A DNA stretch of 64,000 bases. Origin: JADKCL01 sp046329055. GTDB lineage: Bacteria > Bacteroidota > Bacteroidia > J057 > JADKCL01. Both the position numbers and the translations under genes were made by a program. Shown one piece after another: positions 49,779 to 59,314 of the stretch. The notes under the pieces were generated by a model that did not search any database, was not told where the DNA came from, and was given only the letters and a program-made list of their open reading frames with translations. Location of the stretch: assembly GCA_046329055.1 (NCBI GenBank), contig JAXLVK010000024.1, positions 1 through 64,000 of the forward strand, written 5' to 3'. Every line of letters starts with the position of its first letter. Position 1 is the stretch's first letter.

Positions 49779-50559
49779 TGGGACGCAGGTGTATTTGCCG
49801 CAAATTTATTGAAAGGAAGACGAAGCCAAATCCCCAGCCTGCATTTTCCCGAAAAGGAAGCCCCGCACATTGCTGCGCGGGGCTGGTACTTTCGAAAATG
49901 GTTGGATGGATGCCCGGCTTGAATCAGAGCGCGGGCCGTACCGGTTGTGGTTCTGATGGCTGCCATGTATTCACCAATACTGGCAAATGCGCCGTAAGAC
50001 CTCCGGTGCGGTCTTGCCTTGCGGTCATCTTGACCCCGTTGGCAGCCATCGCGATACTCGCAGACGGCTAGCCAAGTAGGACTCATAGCCAAGCATGACC
50101 TCGGCCATCACCCCTGGTTCGGGGCCTTTCAGGTTTCGTTCGGAGCAACGGTGCGTCGCGCCGCCTTTTCCCTGACTTACAAAACAAATGTCCATAACCG
50201 TCTTTTTTAGAGTGAAAACAGTAGTTGGTTGAAGCGTGCTCCTCGCCTGGTCCGGTCGCCACGCTCCAACGTGACCGGACTTCATTGGCATCTTCGCCTC
50301 CCGCAGGAGGCGATGGACAGTACCTAAAAGATGTATTGCCTTTTGTAGGCTTTCTCTTTGTTGATGATCAAATATACGTAAAAAATGTCGCCTTGTGGCC
50401 AAATCCCGGCGAGCTGCATGGATTCGGGGGTGAGCAGCAATAGGGCTAGGCGGGCGGTAAAACTTGGTGTATGAACGGCTTTTGCTGGTACTGGGGGTGT
50501 GTTTTGACCAAATTTACTTTGGAAAATGGCATTGAAAATGCGGTCATTTCCAAACAAAA
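49779..50559. other. 780-bp gene-free region with several hairpins
   Basis: No frame has protein-like composition. Hairpins include AGCCCCGC / GCGGGGCT (49859-49884, 10-base loop), GACC-TCCGGTGC-GGTC near 50006, TCCGGT / ACCGGA with an inner CACG/CGTG near 50255-50280, and CGCCTCC-CGCA-GGAGGCG near 50297-50315. Signatures of RNase P RNA, tmRNA or SRP RNA were not found by eye. It may be a decayed gene, repeat remnants or an unknown RNA. Confidence 0.5.
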
Positions 50560-53500
50560 TTATGTCCGTTCAGCGAGATGGCCTTTCAGTTCCTCGACGA
50601 CTTCCTTCACGAAGGCCTCCAATGCGTCGAGCTTCTCAGGCACCTGGTCGAGGTCCTTTTTCTCACGTGTCATGTGCTCCAATTCGCGGAATTTCTCCTT
50701 CAGCTCCTCGGAGCCGGAATAGGCCGCGGATGACTTGGTGCGATGCGACGTGGCACGGATGGTCTCCCAATCCTCCGTCTGCAAAGCCGTCCGAAGCTCC
50801 TCGATGGCCTCCGGCAGCTTCACCACGAGCTTGGTCAGGATGCCGATCACAAATGCAGGCTCCCCGCCAGAGACGGCGTCCAGCATGTCCATGCTCGTGA
50901 GGCGGTATTTCGCGGAGGGCGCTTTGGTTTCAGGGGACGGCTGCTGGGTATCGGGACCCGTGGCGGTGAGCTGCTCCAAGGCATCGGCCTGTCCGGCACG
51001 CAATGCAGGCACTGCCCGTAGCACATTCATCAACTCCGTCATCAAGAACGGCTTGGAAATGTAGGTGTCCATGCCAGCATCTAGGCAGCGCTGCCGATCG
51101 GACTCCATTGCATTGGCGGTCATGGCCACGATCACAGGGCGCTCTGCCTTGGGCATTTTGCCCACGATCAGCCTCGTCGCCTCCAGGCCATCCATCACGG
51201 GCATTTGCACGTCCATGAAGATCACATCGACCTGGTTCTCCATCACGTATTCCACGGCCTCTTGGCCATTGGAGGCGTTGCGGACGGTGTAGCCGAGGCT
51301 GTTCAGCATGCCGTTGGCCACGTCTTGGTTGATAGGGTTGTCCTCAGCGACCAGGATGGAGAGCGGATGCTGCATGGCAAATGCCTGGGTCTGGTCATTG
51401 TTGGAGGCGGCGACATTGCTCACCCGCTGGCCCATGAGGGCCTGGAGGAGGTCATCGCGCTTGAGCGGGCGGCTCAGGACCCATCCATTGGGGCCTACGT
51501 CGTTTTGGAGGATGATCGCGATGTCCGGCTCGGCGTACAGGGCGAAGTTGAGCTTGCGGTGGGCGCAGGCTGCGGCGATGCGCTTGGCGAACTGATTGGG
51601 GCCGCCATGCGAGAGGCGCAGGTCCACGATCAGGAATTCGACATCGGTCTGGTCCAATGCGGCATCGGTGGCTGACTCCAGGCTGTCATGCACCTGCAAG
51701 TTCACCTTCCAGTGCTCGAGGTAATCGCTGATGAGCTGCACGGTGGGTTGGTGCTGCATGGCGAGGACGACCTTCTTGCCCTCAAGTGCCCTTGCGGGAT
51801 GCGCCTGCCCCGGGAACTTCCAAGGCTCGCTCATGCCTGCCTCGAAGGTGAAGTAGAACTCGGTGCCATTGCCCGGTTCGCTCTCCAGCCACATTCGGCC
51901 GCCCATCATCTTGGCCAGGTTGAAGCTGATCGCCAGTCCCAATCCGGTGCCGCCGTACTTGCGGGTCGTGGACGCATCCACTTGGGTGAAGGACTCGAAG
52001 AGGGAGTTGTGCTTTTCCTTGGGGATGCCGATGCCGCTGTCCTTGACACAGACCTGGATCGTGGCCTTCTCGCCGTCCACCTTTTGCAGGCTCACGCGGA
52101 CGGTGATTTCCCCCTTGGCGGTGAACTTGATGGCGTTGCCGATCAGGTTCGTGAGGATCTGCTTCATCCGGGCGGGGTCACCCAGCATGGGGCCGCGGAT
52201 CTCGGGATCGACCCAGTACAGCATTTCCAGCCCTTTGGAAAATGCCCCAAACGCGAGGATGTCCATGACCTCCTCGATCAGGTGCCGCATCTCGAAGGGG
52301 ATGTGTTCCAGCTCCATCTTGCCGGATTCAATCCGGCTGAAATCGAGGATGTCGTTGATGAGGCTGAGCAGATTTTGCCCGCTCACGCGGATGTTCTCGA
52401 CGAATTTGCGCTGCTGCGGGGTAAGTTGTGTGCGCTCCAGCAGGTCGGTCATCCCGATCACACCGTTCATGGGGGTGCGGATCTCGTGGCTCATCTTGGC
52501 GAGGAACTCGCCCTTGACCTGATTGGCCTGCTCCAGGGCCTCGGTGCGTTGCTTGACCTTGGTTTCGAGGTTCTTGCGCTGCCTTTCCAGTCGGCTGATG
52601 CGCAAGCGGCCCAGAACCACCATGGTGCCAATCACCAGCAGGAAGCTCAAAATTCCGAACCAAGTGGTCAGATAGAAGGGTGTCCGGATCACAAAATGGA
52701 ACTTGACGGGCTCCTTGGTCCAGACCCCCGCCGCATTCCCGGCAATCAGTTCAAATGTGTATTCACCCGATGGCAAGTAGGGATAGACGGCGTGGTTCTC
52801 CCTGGAAGGGGAGGAGAAATCCTCGTTCAGGCCCAGGAGGCGGTAGCGGTATTGGATTTTTTCCGGCAACCGATGGGTGACACCCGTGAACTCGATCCGG
52901 ATATGGTTTTCGTCGGGCTCGAAGACCGGGTTGATGGGGACGCCGGACCAGGCCTCTGTCTTGACCTTGCGCGCTGCCCAGTCCACCTGTTGCAGCTCCA
53001 GCTGCACATTCATGATCTGCACCATGGGAGGATTGGGATCCTGGAAGTCGCGGTCAGGATGGTAGCAGGCCAGTCCCTCGATGGTGCCGAACCAGACCAG
53101 CCCTTGGTCGTCGCAATAGGCGGCGGCTTGGTTGCATTCCAGCCCGATGAACCCATCCTCGCTCCCGTAGCTCCGCATCGCCAGCACCTCGGAGTTGGCT
53201 CCCAATTCGATCTTGGTCACACCAAAATCGGTCCCAACCCAGAGATTGCCCTTCTTGTCCTCCACCAGGCAATAGATGAGATTCCCAGCTAGGCCCTCCT
53301 CCACGGTCAGGTAGCAAGGCTCGTTTCCGCGAATGCAGGTAAGTCCTTCATACGTGCCCACCCAGAATGCCCGGTTGTGGTCTTCCAGGGCACTCACCAC
53401 GTGGTTGTTGATCAAGATATCTGGAGCCTGGAAGCGCTTGACCTCGCCCTTGTGCAGCCGGATGATCCCATTCGTTTCTGAGCCCAAGTAGCAGACGGAA

Positions 53501-54921
53501 TCCTGCCCTCCGAAGGTCTGCGCAAAGCCCTCTTCTTCCAGATGGAGGTCCGGTACGGCCATGGGAGCGGCGCTCAGTCCATTGACGGCTGAGAGGACGC
53601 CATTGGCATCTATGCCCATGACCTTGCCTTCGTTGGTGACCCCGAGGTAACTGGTGCGGAAGGGCTTGCCAGTCGCGGGAACGGTCACATGCTCGAATTT
53701 GCCATCGGCATAGCGGAAGCAGCCGTCACTCTGTGCGGCGATGTACATGCTGCCGTCATCCGCCTTGGCGATGGACAGGATATAGGGCGACGGGATGCCT
53801 GGAATCTTCAGTTCCTGGACCAGTCCGTCCTGCACCTCGTACAGTCCTCGCTCCGTCCCCACCATCAGGTGCCCGGGTCCGATTTGCTCGATGGCAAATA
53901 CCGCCCGGTTGGCAAATGGGGTCTTGACGCCGTAGATCGAAAATGCCTCTTTGGAAAACTTGAATGCGCCAGCGCCATTGGACCCGGCCCAGATATTGCC
54001 ATTTTGATCGCCCAGCAGGCATTCCACCGTGACATCCTTGAGCCCATCCTCGGAGGTGAATTTGCGGAATCCATTTTGCGACATGCATGCCAGCAATTCG
54101 GAGCCCGCGAGCCATATCTGGCCGGTTTTGTCCTGGAAGATGTCCTTGATCACCCCAATGCTCTCCGGCAGTGTGTCATTGACAAAGCGTCCCGAGATCA
54201 ACCGCCATACCTGTCCATTGGTGTTTCCGCCCATGATGGTGCCATCGGCGAGTCGCGTCATGCATTCGACCTCCTTGCGGGGGGCATTGGGATAGCGGGC
54301 GCTGTCTAGTGGGGTGGCGATGCCTGCGTTGACTTGGACGATGCCCCTGGATGTCGCCACCCACATCTTGTCCTCAGAGATCGGGAGGAAGGCATGCGCG
54401 GTGTCGAGCGGGATGCTGTCGCTGCGGAGGATGCGTTTCGCGCGCTTGCCGTCCCAGCGATAGAGCCCCTTGCCCAATGTCCCGATCCATATCGAGCCAT
54501 CAGCGCTGGCGAAGATATGATTGAACCGGTCGGTGGGGACGCCCAAGGCCTTGCCATAGACTTGGAAAGTATGTCCATCGAAGGAAATGAGTCCATGCTG
54601 CTCGCAAGCGAGCCAGAGTTTTCCGGAACCATCGATCGCAGCGGCCTCGATGTCATTTCCGGGGAGGCCTTGATCTTCATTGAAGGTGAAAAACGTCTGC
54701 CCGTCAAACCTGCTGAGGCCGCCGCCCTTGGTGCCCATCCAGATGAAACCGCGGGCATCCTGCACCATGCAGTTCACCTGTGACTGGGAAAGGCCCTGTT
54801 CTCGGCTGAAGGTCCTGATGCGAAAGGAGAGGTCGCTGGCCTGGGCAATCAGGTATTGCCCACCACTCAATAGAAGCAGTACCGCAAGAAGGCTGCGAAG
54901 GCGACCGTAGTTCAAAACCAA
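50560..54921 (-). CDS. Hybrid two-component sensor: propeller sensor, kinase, receivers and HPt
   Basis: The 1453-residue product begins with a signal peptide (LRSLLAVLLLLSGGQYLIAQ). A periplasmic two-component-regulator propeller follows, with many Reg_prop blades (GFIWMGTKGGGLSRFDG, GSIWIGTLGKGLYRWDG). Next come a Y_Y_Y domain (near 670-745), one membrane helix, and a histidine kinase with phospho-acceptor His near 811 (KMSHEIRTPMNG) and ATPase boxes (GIGIPKEK, GGTGLGLAIS). A first receiver-like domain is degenerate (LIVDLRLSHGG). The second is complete, with Asp near 1237 (FMDVQMPVMDG). The C-terminal HPt domain has His near 1393 (TSHRTKSSAAYSG). It lacks an AraC DNA-binding domain, so the signal probably passes from HPt to a separate regulator. 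Confidence 0.95.
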   Translation of the reverse strand: MVLNYGRLRSLLAVLLLLSGGQYLIAQASDLSFRIRTFSREQGLSQSQVNCMVQDARGFIWMGTKGGGLSRFDGQTFFTFNEDQGLPGNDIEAAAIDGSGKLWLACEQHGLISFDGHTFQVYGKALGVPTDRFNHIFASADGSIWIGTLGKGLYRWDGKRAKRILRSDSIPLDTAHAFLPISEDKMWVATSRGIVQVNAGIATPLDSARYPNAPRKEVECMTRLADGTIMGGNTNGQVWRLISGRFVNDTLPESIGVIKDIFQDKTGQIWLAGSELLACMSQNGFRKFTSEDGLKDVTVECLLGDQNGNIWAGSNGAGAFKFSKEAFSIYGVKTPFANRAVFAIEQIGPGHLMVGTERGLYEVQDGLVQELKIPGIPSPYILSIAKADDGSMYIAAQSDGCFRYADGKFEHVTVPATGKPFRTSYLGVTNEGKVMGIDANGVLSAVNGLSAAPMAVPDLHLEEEGFAQTFGGQDSVCYLGSETNGIIRLHKGEVKRFQAPDILINNHVVSALEDHNRAFWVGTYEGLTCIRGNEPCYLTVEEGLAGNLIYCLVEDKKGNLWVGTDFGVTKIELGANSEVLAMRSYGSEDGFIGLECNQAAAYCDDQGLVWFGTIEGLACYHPDRDFQDPNPPMVQIMNVQLELQQVDWAARKVKTEAWSGVPINPVFEPDENHIRIEFTGVTHRLPEKIQYRYRLLGLNEDFSSPSRENHAVYPYLPSGEYTFELIAGNAAGVWTKEPVKFHFVIRTPFYLTTWFGILSFLLVIGTMVVLGRLRISRLERQRKNLETKVKQRTEALEQANQVKGEFLAKMSHEIRTPMNGVIGMTDLLERTQLTPQQRKFVENIRVSGQNLLSLINDILDFSRIESGKMELEHIPFEMRHLIEEVMDILAFGAFSKGLEMLYWVDPEIRGPMLGDPARMKQILTNLIGNAIKFTAKGEITVRVSLQKVDGEKATIQVCVKDSGIGIPKEKHNSLFESFTQVDASTTRKYGGTGLGLAISFNLAKMMGGRMWLESEPGNGTEFYFTFEAGMSEPWKFPGQAHPARALEGKKVVLAMQHQPTVQLISDYLEHWKVNLQVHDSLESATDAALDQTDVEFLIVDLRLSHGGPNQFAKRIAAACAHRKLNFALYAEPDIAIILQNDVGPNGWVLSRPLKRDDLLQALMGQRVSNVAASNNDQTQAFAMQHPLSILVAEDNPINQDVANGMLNSLGYTVRNASNGQEAVEYVMENQVDVIFMDVQMPVMDGLEATRLIVGKMPKAERPVIVAMTANAMESDRQRCLDAGMDTYISKPFLMTELMNVLRAVPALRAGQADALEQLTATGPDTQQPSPETKAPSAKYRLTSMDMLDAVSGGEPAFVIGILTKLVVKLPEAIEELRTALQTEDWETIRATSHRTKSSAAYSGSEELKEKFRELEHMTREKKDLDQVPEKLDALEAFVKEVVEELKGHLAERT

Positions 54922-55095
54922 AGTTTAGTCTGCAAATCTAGGCGGGTAGGCGCTGGATTTCAATTCATAATGCCCTGTGTTTCTTACGTCTGCCCCCATT
55001 GCGCACATATCGCGCTTTTTGCCCCAAAGTGGATTCGCCATGCCTTCAAGCCCCGGTTCTCATGGAATTTTCCCCGGTTCTTGCAGCATTAGCAC

Positions 55096-55103
55096 TAGTT
55101 TTG
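55096..55103 (+). promoter_or_regulatory. Candidate -7 element TAGTTTTG abutting a start codon
   Basis: This full TAnnTTTG match ends 3 bases before ATG 55107. It supports that ATG over the upstream ATG at 55062, and implies a leaderless or nearly leaderless message. Confidence 0.4.
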
Positions 55104-55106
55104 GCC

Positions 55107-56111
55107 ATGGTTACTGAGATACCTGCACAGGATTGGAAGGCGCTGCTGCGCTTGGCGATGACCGTGGATGAGATGGCGCCTTGGCGCTGGCTGACGGATG
55201 CGCAGGTCTTTGCGGTCCATCCCGCAGCCGTGGCTGAGCCGGTGTTTTGCTCGGTCATGGGGCAAGGCGATAGCCTGAAGGGGCTGGCACTCTATCCCGG
55301 CAGGCAGGGATGGCAGACCTATGTTCGCATCGGGCAGAGCTCCGCTGACGAGGATCCCTTGGAGGCATTGTGCCTGGACCGCTGCGCGCTGTTGCAGTTG
55401 GTGCCGGTCGGGGAGGCTTCGCAGGACGATATGGCCCTGCTCCGGGCGGTGGGTGTGGAGCCTGGCGCCGTGGTGCCGTCCTTCAACTGCTACAGTCCCG
55501 GCTATGCGCCGCAGGCTCCGGATGCCGCCGAGATGGCTTGGCTCTTGCCCGTGTTGCGGGAGGTGGTCCATTTCTTGGGCGACTTGCCCGGCTCCGGGGA
55601 GGTGGTTCCCGAAACTGGGCAGAATGACCTCGGGCGCATCCTTGCCCGGAAACAAGTGGGGGATGCATTTGTCTTGGATTGGATATTGCCCGGGTCGGCG
55701 CAGAATTTCTCACCCGAGACGGTGAAGCTGTCCGAGGAGGAGGCGCGGGTGCTGCGGGACTTGCCCGTGGCGCAGGAGGTTTGGCTCTTCGAGGATGTGC
55801 ACCTCCCCGAGCCGCAGGAGGATGGCAGTGGAAGGGCGTTTTTCCCGAGGGCGGTGATCTTGCTCGGCTTGGAGGACCAGCAATTCAGGGGTGCGAGCCT
55901 GCTCAGGCCGCAGGATTTCCCGGGTGCATTGGGGCAGGTCTTGATGCGGCAGATGCTTCAAGTGAGGGCTGTCCCTGCCAATCTCGTGGTGGCGCGCCCT
56001 GCGAACATGATCTTGTTGAGACCATTTTGCCAAGCACTCGGCATCGGCATTCACTTGGAAACGGAGATGGATATCCGCCCTAGCCTGAGGGAAGCCTTGA
56101 TGGAAAGTTGA
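55107..56111 (+). CDS. Uncharacterised protein of the DUF6930/DUF7309 type
   Basis: The start at ATG 55107 (MVTEIPAQDWKALLRLAMTV) gives 334 residues. An in-frame ATG at 55062 would add a hydrophobic stretch that mimics a signal peptide, but a promoter-like element covers that part. The N-terminal domain pattern (APWRWLTDAQVFAVHPA, then FCSVMGQGDSLKGLALYPGRQG) matches the DUF7309-like module often fused to DUF6930. The C-terminal part (RAVILLGLEDQQFRGASLLRP, then QALGIGIHLETEMD) fits DUF6930. The assignment is from memory of the pattern. The protein is probably cytoplasmic with unknown function. The downstream DUF1573 gene is convergent. Confidence 0.65.
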   Translation: MVTEIPAQDWKALLRLAMTVDEMAPWRWLTDAQVFAVHPAAVAEPVFCSVMGQGDSLKGLALYPGRQGWQTYVRIGQSSADEDPLEALCLDRCALLQLVPVGEASQDDMALLRAVGVEPGAVVPSFNCYSPGYAPQAPDAAEMAWLLPVLREVVHFLGDLPGSGEVVPETGQNDLGRILARKQVGDAFVLDWILPGSAQNFSPETVKLSEEEARVLRDLPVAQEVWLFEDVHLPEPQEDGSGRAFFPRAVILLGLEDQQFRGASLLRPQDFPGALGQVLMRQMLQVRAVPANLVVARPANMILLRPFCQALGIGIHLETEMDIRPSLREALMES

Positions 56112-56125
56112 GGGAGGCGAGGGGC

Positions 56126-56596
56126 TTACTTCGCCTGGTCGATGTGCCCGTTCAGTTGCAGGGTGATGGGCTCATTGCTGCCTTGGAGCATCACGGAGAT
56201 GATCTTGTAGTGGTCGCCGAATTGGCCAGCGGTGGCGAAATTTACGCGGACCTCTCCGGTCTGACCGGGTTGGATGTTGCCCTTGGTGAAGTCGGTCATC
56301 ATGCAGGCGCAGCTCGTGATGGCTTGTGAGATCGCGACCGGAGTATTGGTCATGTTCTTGAACGGATAGACCGCCTTCACGGTGTCGCCGGAGACCACAG
56401 GCTTGAATTCCATTTTCAGGTGGGAAAACTGGATGGGCGTGCCTTGGCCGGGCTCGACTTTAAAGTCATCGGGAGCCGGGGTGCTGGTCGTATTGTTGCC
56501 GGAGGTGGAGCCTGTCTTGCCCTTGTCTTCACAGGAGCTGAGGGCCATCATGGCACAGAGACCGAGGAGGCTGAGGCGGAGCGAAAGTCGTTTCAT
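56126..56596 (-). CDS. DUF1573 domain lipoprotein
   Basis: The 156-residue product has a lipoprotein signal ending ALSSC (Cys22), a Thr/Ser/Pro linker, then one DUF1573 domain: TVKAVYPFKNMTNTPVAIS, the Cys motif ITSCACMM and IQPGQTGEVRVNF. DUF1573 is an Ig-like (ASPM-SPD-2-Hydin-like) fold abundant in Bacteroidota. It is a surface or periplasmic lipoprotein of unknown function. It lies convergent with the DUF6930-type gene and divergent from the GH36 gene. Confidence 0.88.
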   Translation of the reverse strand: MKRLSLRLSLLGLCAMMALSSCEDKGKTGSTSGNNTTSTPAPDDFKVEPGQGTPIQFSHLKMEFKPVVSGDTVKAVYPFKNMTNTPVAISQAITSCACMMTDFTKGNIQPGQTGEVRVNFATAGQFGDHYKIISVMLQGSNEPITLQLNGHIDQAK

Positions 56597-56739
56597 GCTG
56601 TGATCCCAAATAGAATTTCCGATGCAAATCTAAGAAAGGATCGCAGAATTCAGGATTGCCGTTGCAGGGCATTGACCACGGGGTGGGTTTTGAGGCCTTG
56701 GTGCCCTGGTGGCAAAATTCACTCGGCTTTGGTTTTTAT

Positions 56740-56747
56740 TTACTTTG
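56740..56747 (+). promoter_or_regulatory. TTACTTTG promoter-like element before the GH36 gene
   Basis: The octamer ends 6 bases before ATG 56754. It supports that ATG over the in-frame GTG at 56709, and suggests a nearly leaderless transcript. Confidence 0.4.
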
Positions 56748-56753
56748 GAGCCA

Positions 56754-58796
56754 ATGGAAGACGCCATTCGCGGATACATCGCATTTTGGATTGACGGCAA
56801 GGTCGTGGATTACGGATTTGGCTCGGGCATGACGCAGGTCGGAGCCGGGAGGTCGATCATTGCGGAGATGGAGGTCTTGGAGGATCGGCTGGAATTGAGG
56901 GCGCATTTGGTCACGGAAAGCGCTGTCACACTGAAGGGCTTCACCGTCACATTGCGCCAGGCTGTCGCTCCCGAGGACCGCGTCCTCATCAATGGCTACC
57001 AAAGCTGGACCGAAAGCAGACAGTTCCGCCCAGATGAGTACATCCCCCGGCTGCAGGCTCCCATGGCGCGGTTGGTCAATACCACCGGGGACTACACCTT
57101 CTACAACAATCCCGCAAAGGCCGGGGAGCTGCATTCCTGGTCGTTCACGACCCTATTTCTCGCCAAGACGGACCGCACCCGGGCATGGTTGGACCTCAAT
57201 CCGGAGGAGGGTTATTCCATCTTCGAATGGCGCTGCGGCTTGGGCGAACTCGTGATCCGAGGCGATGTGGGGGGCCGAGTCGCCAATGGCAAGACGAACC
57301 TGCTCCATATCGGCATCTGGGAAAATCCCGGCACGGAGGTCGGCGGAATGCCCACAGCCCATGCCCGCCCCGTCAAAGCCCCCGCGACCGGATGGACGAG
57401 TTGGTACAACTATTACACCAAGATCACCGAGGACATCATCCTCGACAACCTCCGGGCTTTTGCCTTCCGCGAGCTGCCCATCGACTATTTCCAGATCGAT
57501 GACGGCTGGCAACCTGCCGTGGGCGACTGGACGGAGGCCAATGAGAAATTCCCGCAAGGCATGGCCTTCCTCGCCGACCAAATCCACCGCTATGGCTACC
57601 GGGCGGGGCTTTGGCTTGCGCCCTTGATAGTGGAAAGGGACAGCAAGGTCTATCAGCTCCACCGCGATTGGCTCGTGACCCACGACGGCGAGCGCCTCCT
57701 GGAGGCAGGCTACAATCCCGGCTGGGGCGGACTCATCCATGGCACCTATTACCTCCTGGACCTGGAAAAGGCAGAGGTTCGCGACCACCTCAAGGTGGTT
57801 TTCAATACCGTCCTGCTGCGATGGGGCTATGACCTCGTCAAGCTCGACTTCCTTTTTGCTGCGGCCCTCATTCCCCGAAATGGCAAGTCCCGTGGCCAAC
57901 TGATGTACGAAGCCTGCGCCTTCCTGCGCGAATGCTGCGGCGACAAGCTCATCCTAGGCTGTGGCGTCCCTCTCGCCCCGGCTTGGAACGTCTTCGACTA
58001 TTGCCGCATCGGCCCGGACATCGGCTTGAATTGGGAGATGCATTCCGCCAAGCTCATCCGCCTCCGCGAGCGCATCAGCACCCACAATGCCCTCCACAAC
58101 GCCATCAACCGCAGGCAGTTCAAGCAGTTCTTCGCCAATGACCCCGATGTCTTCATCCTGCGTCGCCACAACCAGGAACTCAGCCCCCATCAGCAACGCA
58201 GCCTCTTCCTGATCAACCACATTTTCGGTGACTTGCTCTTCACGAGCGACGACATCGGGAGCTACGATGCCGAGCGGATGCGGCTGTACCGGTCTGCATT
58301 TCCGGTCAGGCAGGTGCGAGTGACGCGGGTGGAGCAGGATGGAGAGCTGTACCGGATTTGGTTTGGGATCGGCGGTGAGGAGGGGCCCTTGGCGCGGCGG
58401 TATTTTGTCGGGGCAAACCTGAGCCGGGATGACAAGCAGATCGCCTTGCCGGACGGGGAATGGTACCACCCCGGCGAGGGTTTTGTCCAGAACCCCGGGG
58501 CCACCTACTTCAAGCGGTACGAGACCCGGGTCTTTGTGGCAACGCCACAGAACCAATTGGGCATCACAGGCAGCGACCTCCACATGTTCCCAGGGTGCGA
58601 GGTGGAGGAGCTGGAACAGGTGGGGGAGGAAATCCGCCTGAGCCTGCATCCGCATTGCAAGACCTCCGGGACACTCGTCCTCACCCTTGGGGAAAAGGAC
58701 GGCATCACCACGCTCAACGGTCAGCCCGTCAAGCCCTTCCAACGCAACGGCGCATGGCTGCTCTCGGTCACAGTGCAGGACGGCAAGATTTCCTGA
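56754..58796 (+). CDS. Glycoside hydrolase family 36-like alpha-galactosidase
   Basis: The 680-residue product has an N-terminal beta-sandwich (about 1-215), a TIM barrel and a C-terminal beta domain. The barrel shows TGWTSWYNYYTKITED, FQIDDGWQ, the nucleophile Asp365 in VKLDFLF, and the acid/base Asp422 in RIGPDIGLNW, so both catalytic Asp of clan GH-D are present. There is no signal peptide, so the enzyme is probably cytoplasmic and acts on imported alpha-galactosides, or has another alpha-glycoside specificity. No SusC/SusD or sugar regulator genes flank it. The CoA-binding protein gene begins 44 bases downstream. Confidence 0.9.
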   Translation: MEDAIRGYIAFWIDGKVVDYGFGSGMTQVGAGRSIIAEMEVLEDRLELRAHLVTESAVTLKGFTVTLRQAVAPEDRVLINGYQSWTESRQFRPDEYIPRLQAPMARLVNTTGDYTFYNNPAKAGELHSWSFTTLFLAKTDRTRAWLDLNPEEGYSIFEWRCGLGELVIRGDVGGRVANGKTNLLHIGIWENPGTEVGGMPTAHARPVKAPATGWTSWYNYYTKITEDIILDNLRAFAFRELPIDYFQIDDGWQPAVGDWTEANEKFPQGMAFLADQIHRYGYRAGLWLAPLIVERDSKVYQLHRDWLVTHDGERLLEAGYNPGWGGLIHGTYYLLDLEKAEVRDHLKVVFNTVLLRWGYDLVKLDFLFAAALIPRNGKSRGQLMYEACAFLRECCGDKLILGCGVPLAPAWNVFDYCRIGPDIGLNWEMHSAKLIRLRERISTHNALHNAINRRQFKQFFANDPDVFILRRHNQELSPHQQRSLFLINHIFGDLLFTSDDIGSYDAERMRLYRSAFPVRQVRVTRVEQDGELYRIWFGIGGEEGPLARRYFVGANLSRDDKQIALPDGEWYHPGEGFVQNPGATYFKRYETRVFVATPQNQLGITGSDLHMFPGCEVEELEQVGEEIRLSLHPHCKTSGTLVLTLGEKDGITTLNGQPVKPFQRNGAWLLSVTVQDGKIS

Positions 58797-58840
58797 AAAC
58801 ATTCCGCGAGGCCGCGGGTTCGATTGCAAAAGAATTCTCC

Positions 58841-59227
58841 ATGGACACGACCCCGAATCAGGACAAGACCACCCTCGTGCTTGGCGCAAGCGACAACCCG
58901 GAGCGCACGAGCTTCACGGCGCTGAACATGCTCACGGAGGCGGGCGTGCCTGTGCTTGCAGTCGGGCTCAAGGAGGCCACGGTCGCAGGGGTGCCCATTC
59001 GCAAGGGGACGGATTGGTTGCCTGAAACGCCAATCCACACCGTGACCCTGTACATGAACGCGCAGAGGCAGCAGGAGTACGAGGACCTCGTCCTTCGCCT
59101 TCACCCGCAGCGCATCATCTTCAATCCCGGGGCCGAAAATCCCGCCCTTGCCCGCAAGGCGGAGGATGCTGGAATCCAAACTGTGAACGCCTGCACCCTC
59201 GTCATGCTCACCTTTGGGCAGTTTTGA
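58841..59227 (+). CDS. CoA-binding (YccU-like) Rossmann protein
   Basis: The 128-residue product starts MDTTPNQDKTTLVLGASDNP. It is a single CoA-binding domain: the glycine-rich loop VLGASDNPERTS, VAGVPIRKGTDWLPE, and the C-terminal IIFNPGAENPALARKAEDAG followed by NACTLVMLTFGQF. The family resembles the N-terminal CoA-binding part of succinyl-CoA synthetase. The exact role is unknown. It lies in a run of small plus-strand genes with apaG and osmC. Confidence 0.9.
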   Translation: MDTTPNQDKTTLVLGASDNPERTSFTALNMLTEAGVPVLAVGLKEATVAGVPIRKGTDWLPETPIHTVTLYMNAQRQQEYEDLVLRLHPQRIIFNPGAENPALARKAEDAGIQTVNACTLVMLTFGQF

Positions 59228-59314
59228 TGCGCAGGGATTTGCTCCGAAAAAGTCCAAGGATTGAATGTGAGATGGATTATCTGTAACTTTCTATCGGAAA
59301 TAGAGACAGCGCCT

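Noticed and set aside
49859..49884. Intrinsic terminator in the 49.8-50.5 kb gap
   Set aside because: The 8-bp stem is good, but neither side has a proper T tract and no gene ends nearby on the matching strand.
50025..50402. Minus-strand 125-codon frame in the long gap
   Set aside because: Arg/Ser-rich, no domain, and it spans several hairpins; no homologous pattern recognised.
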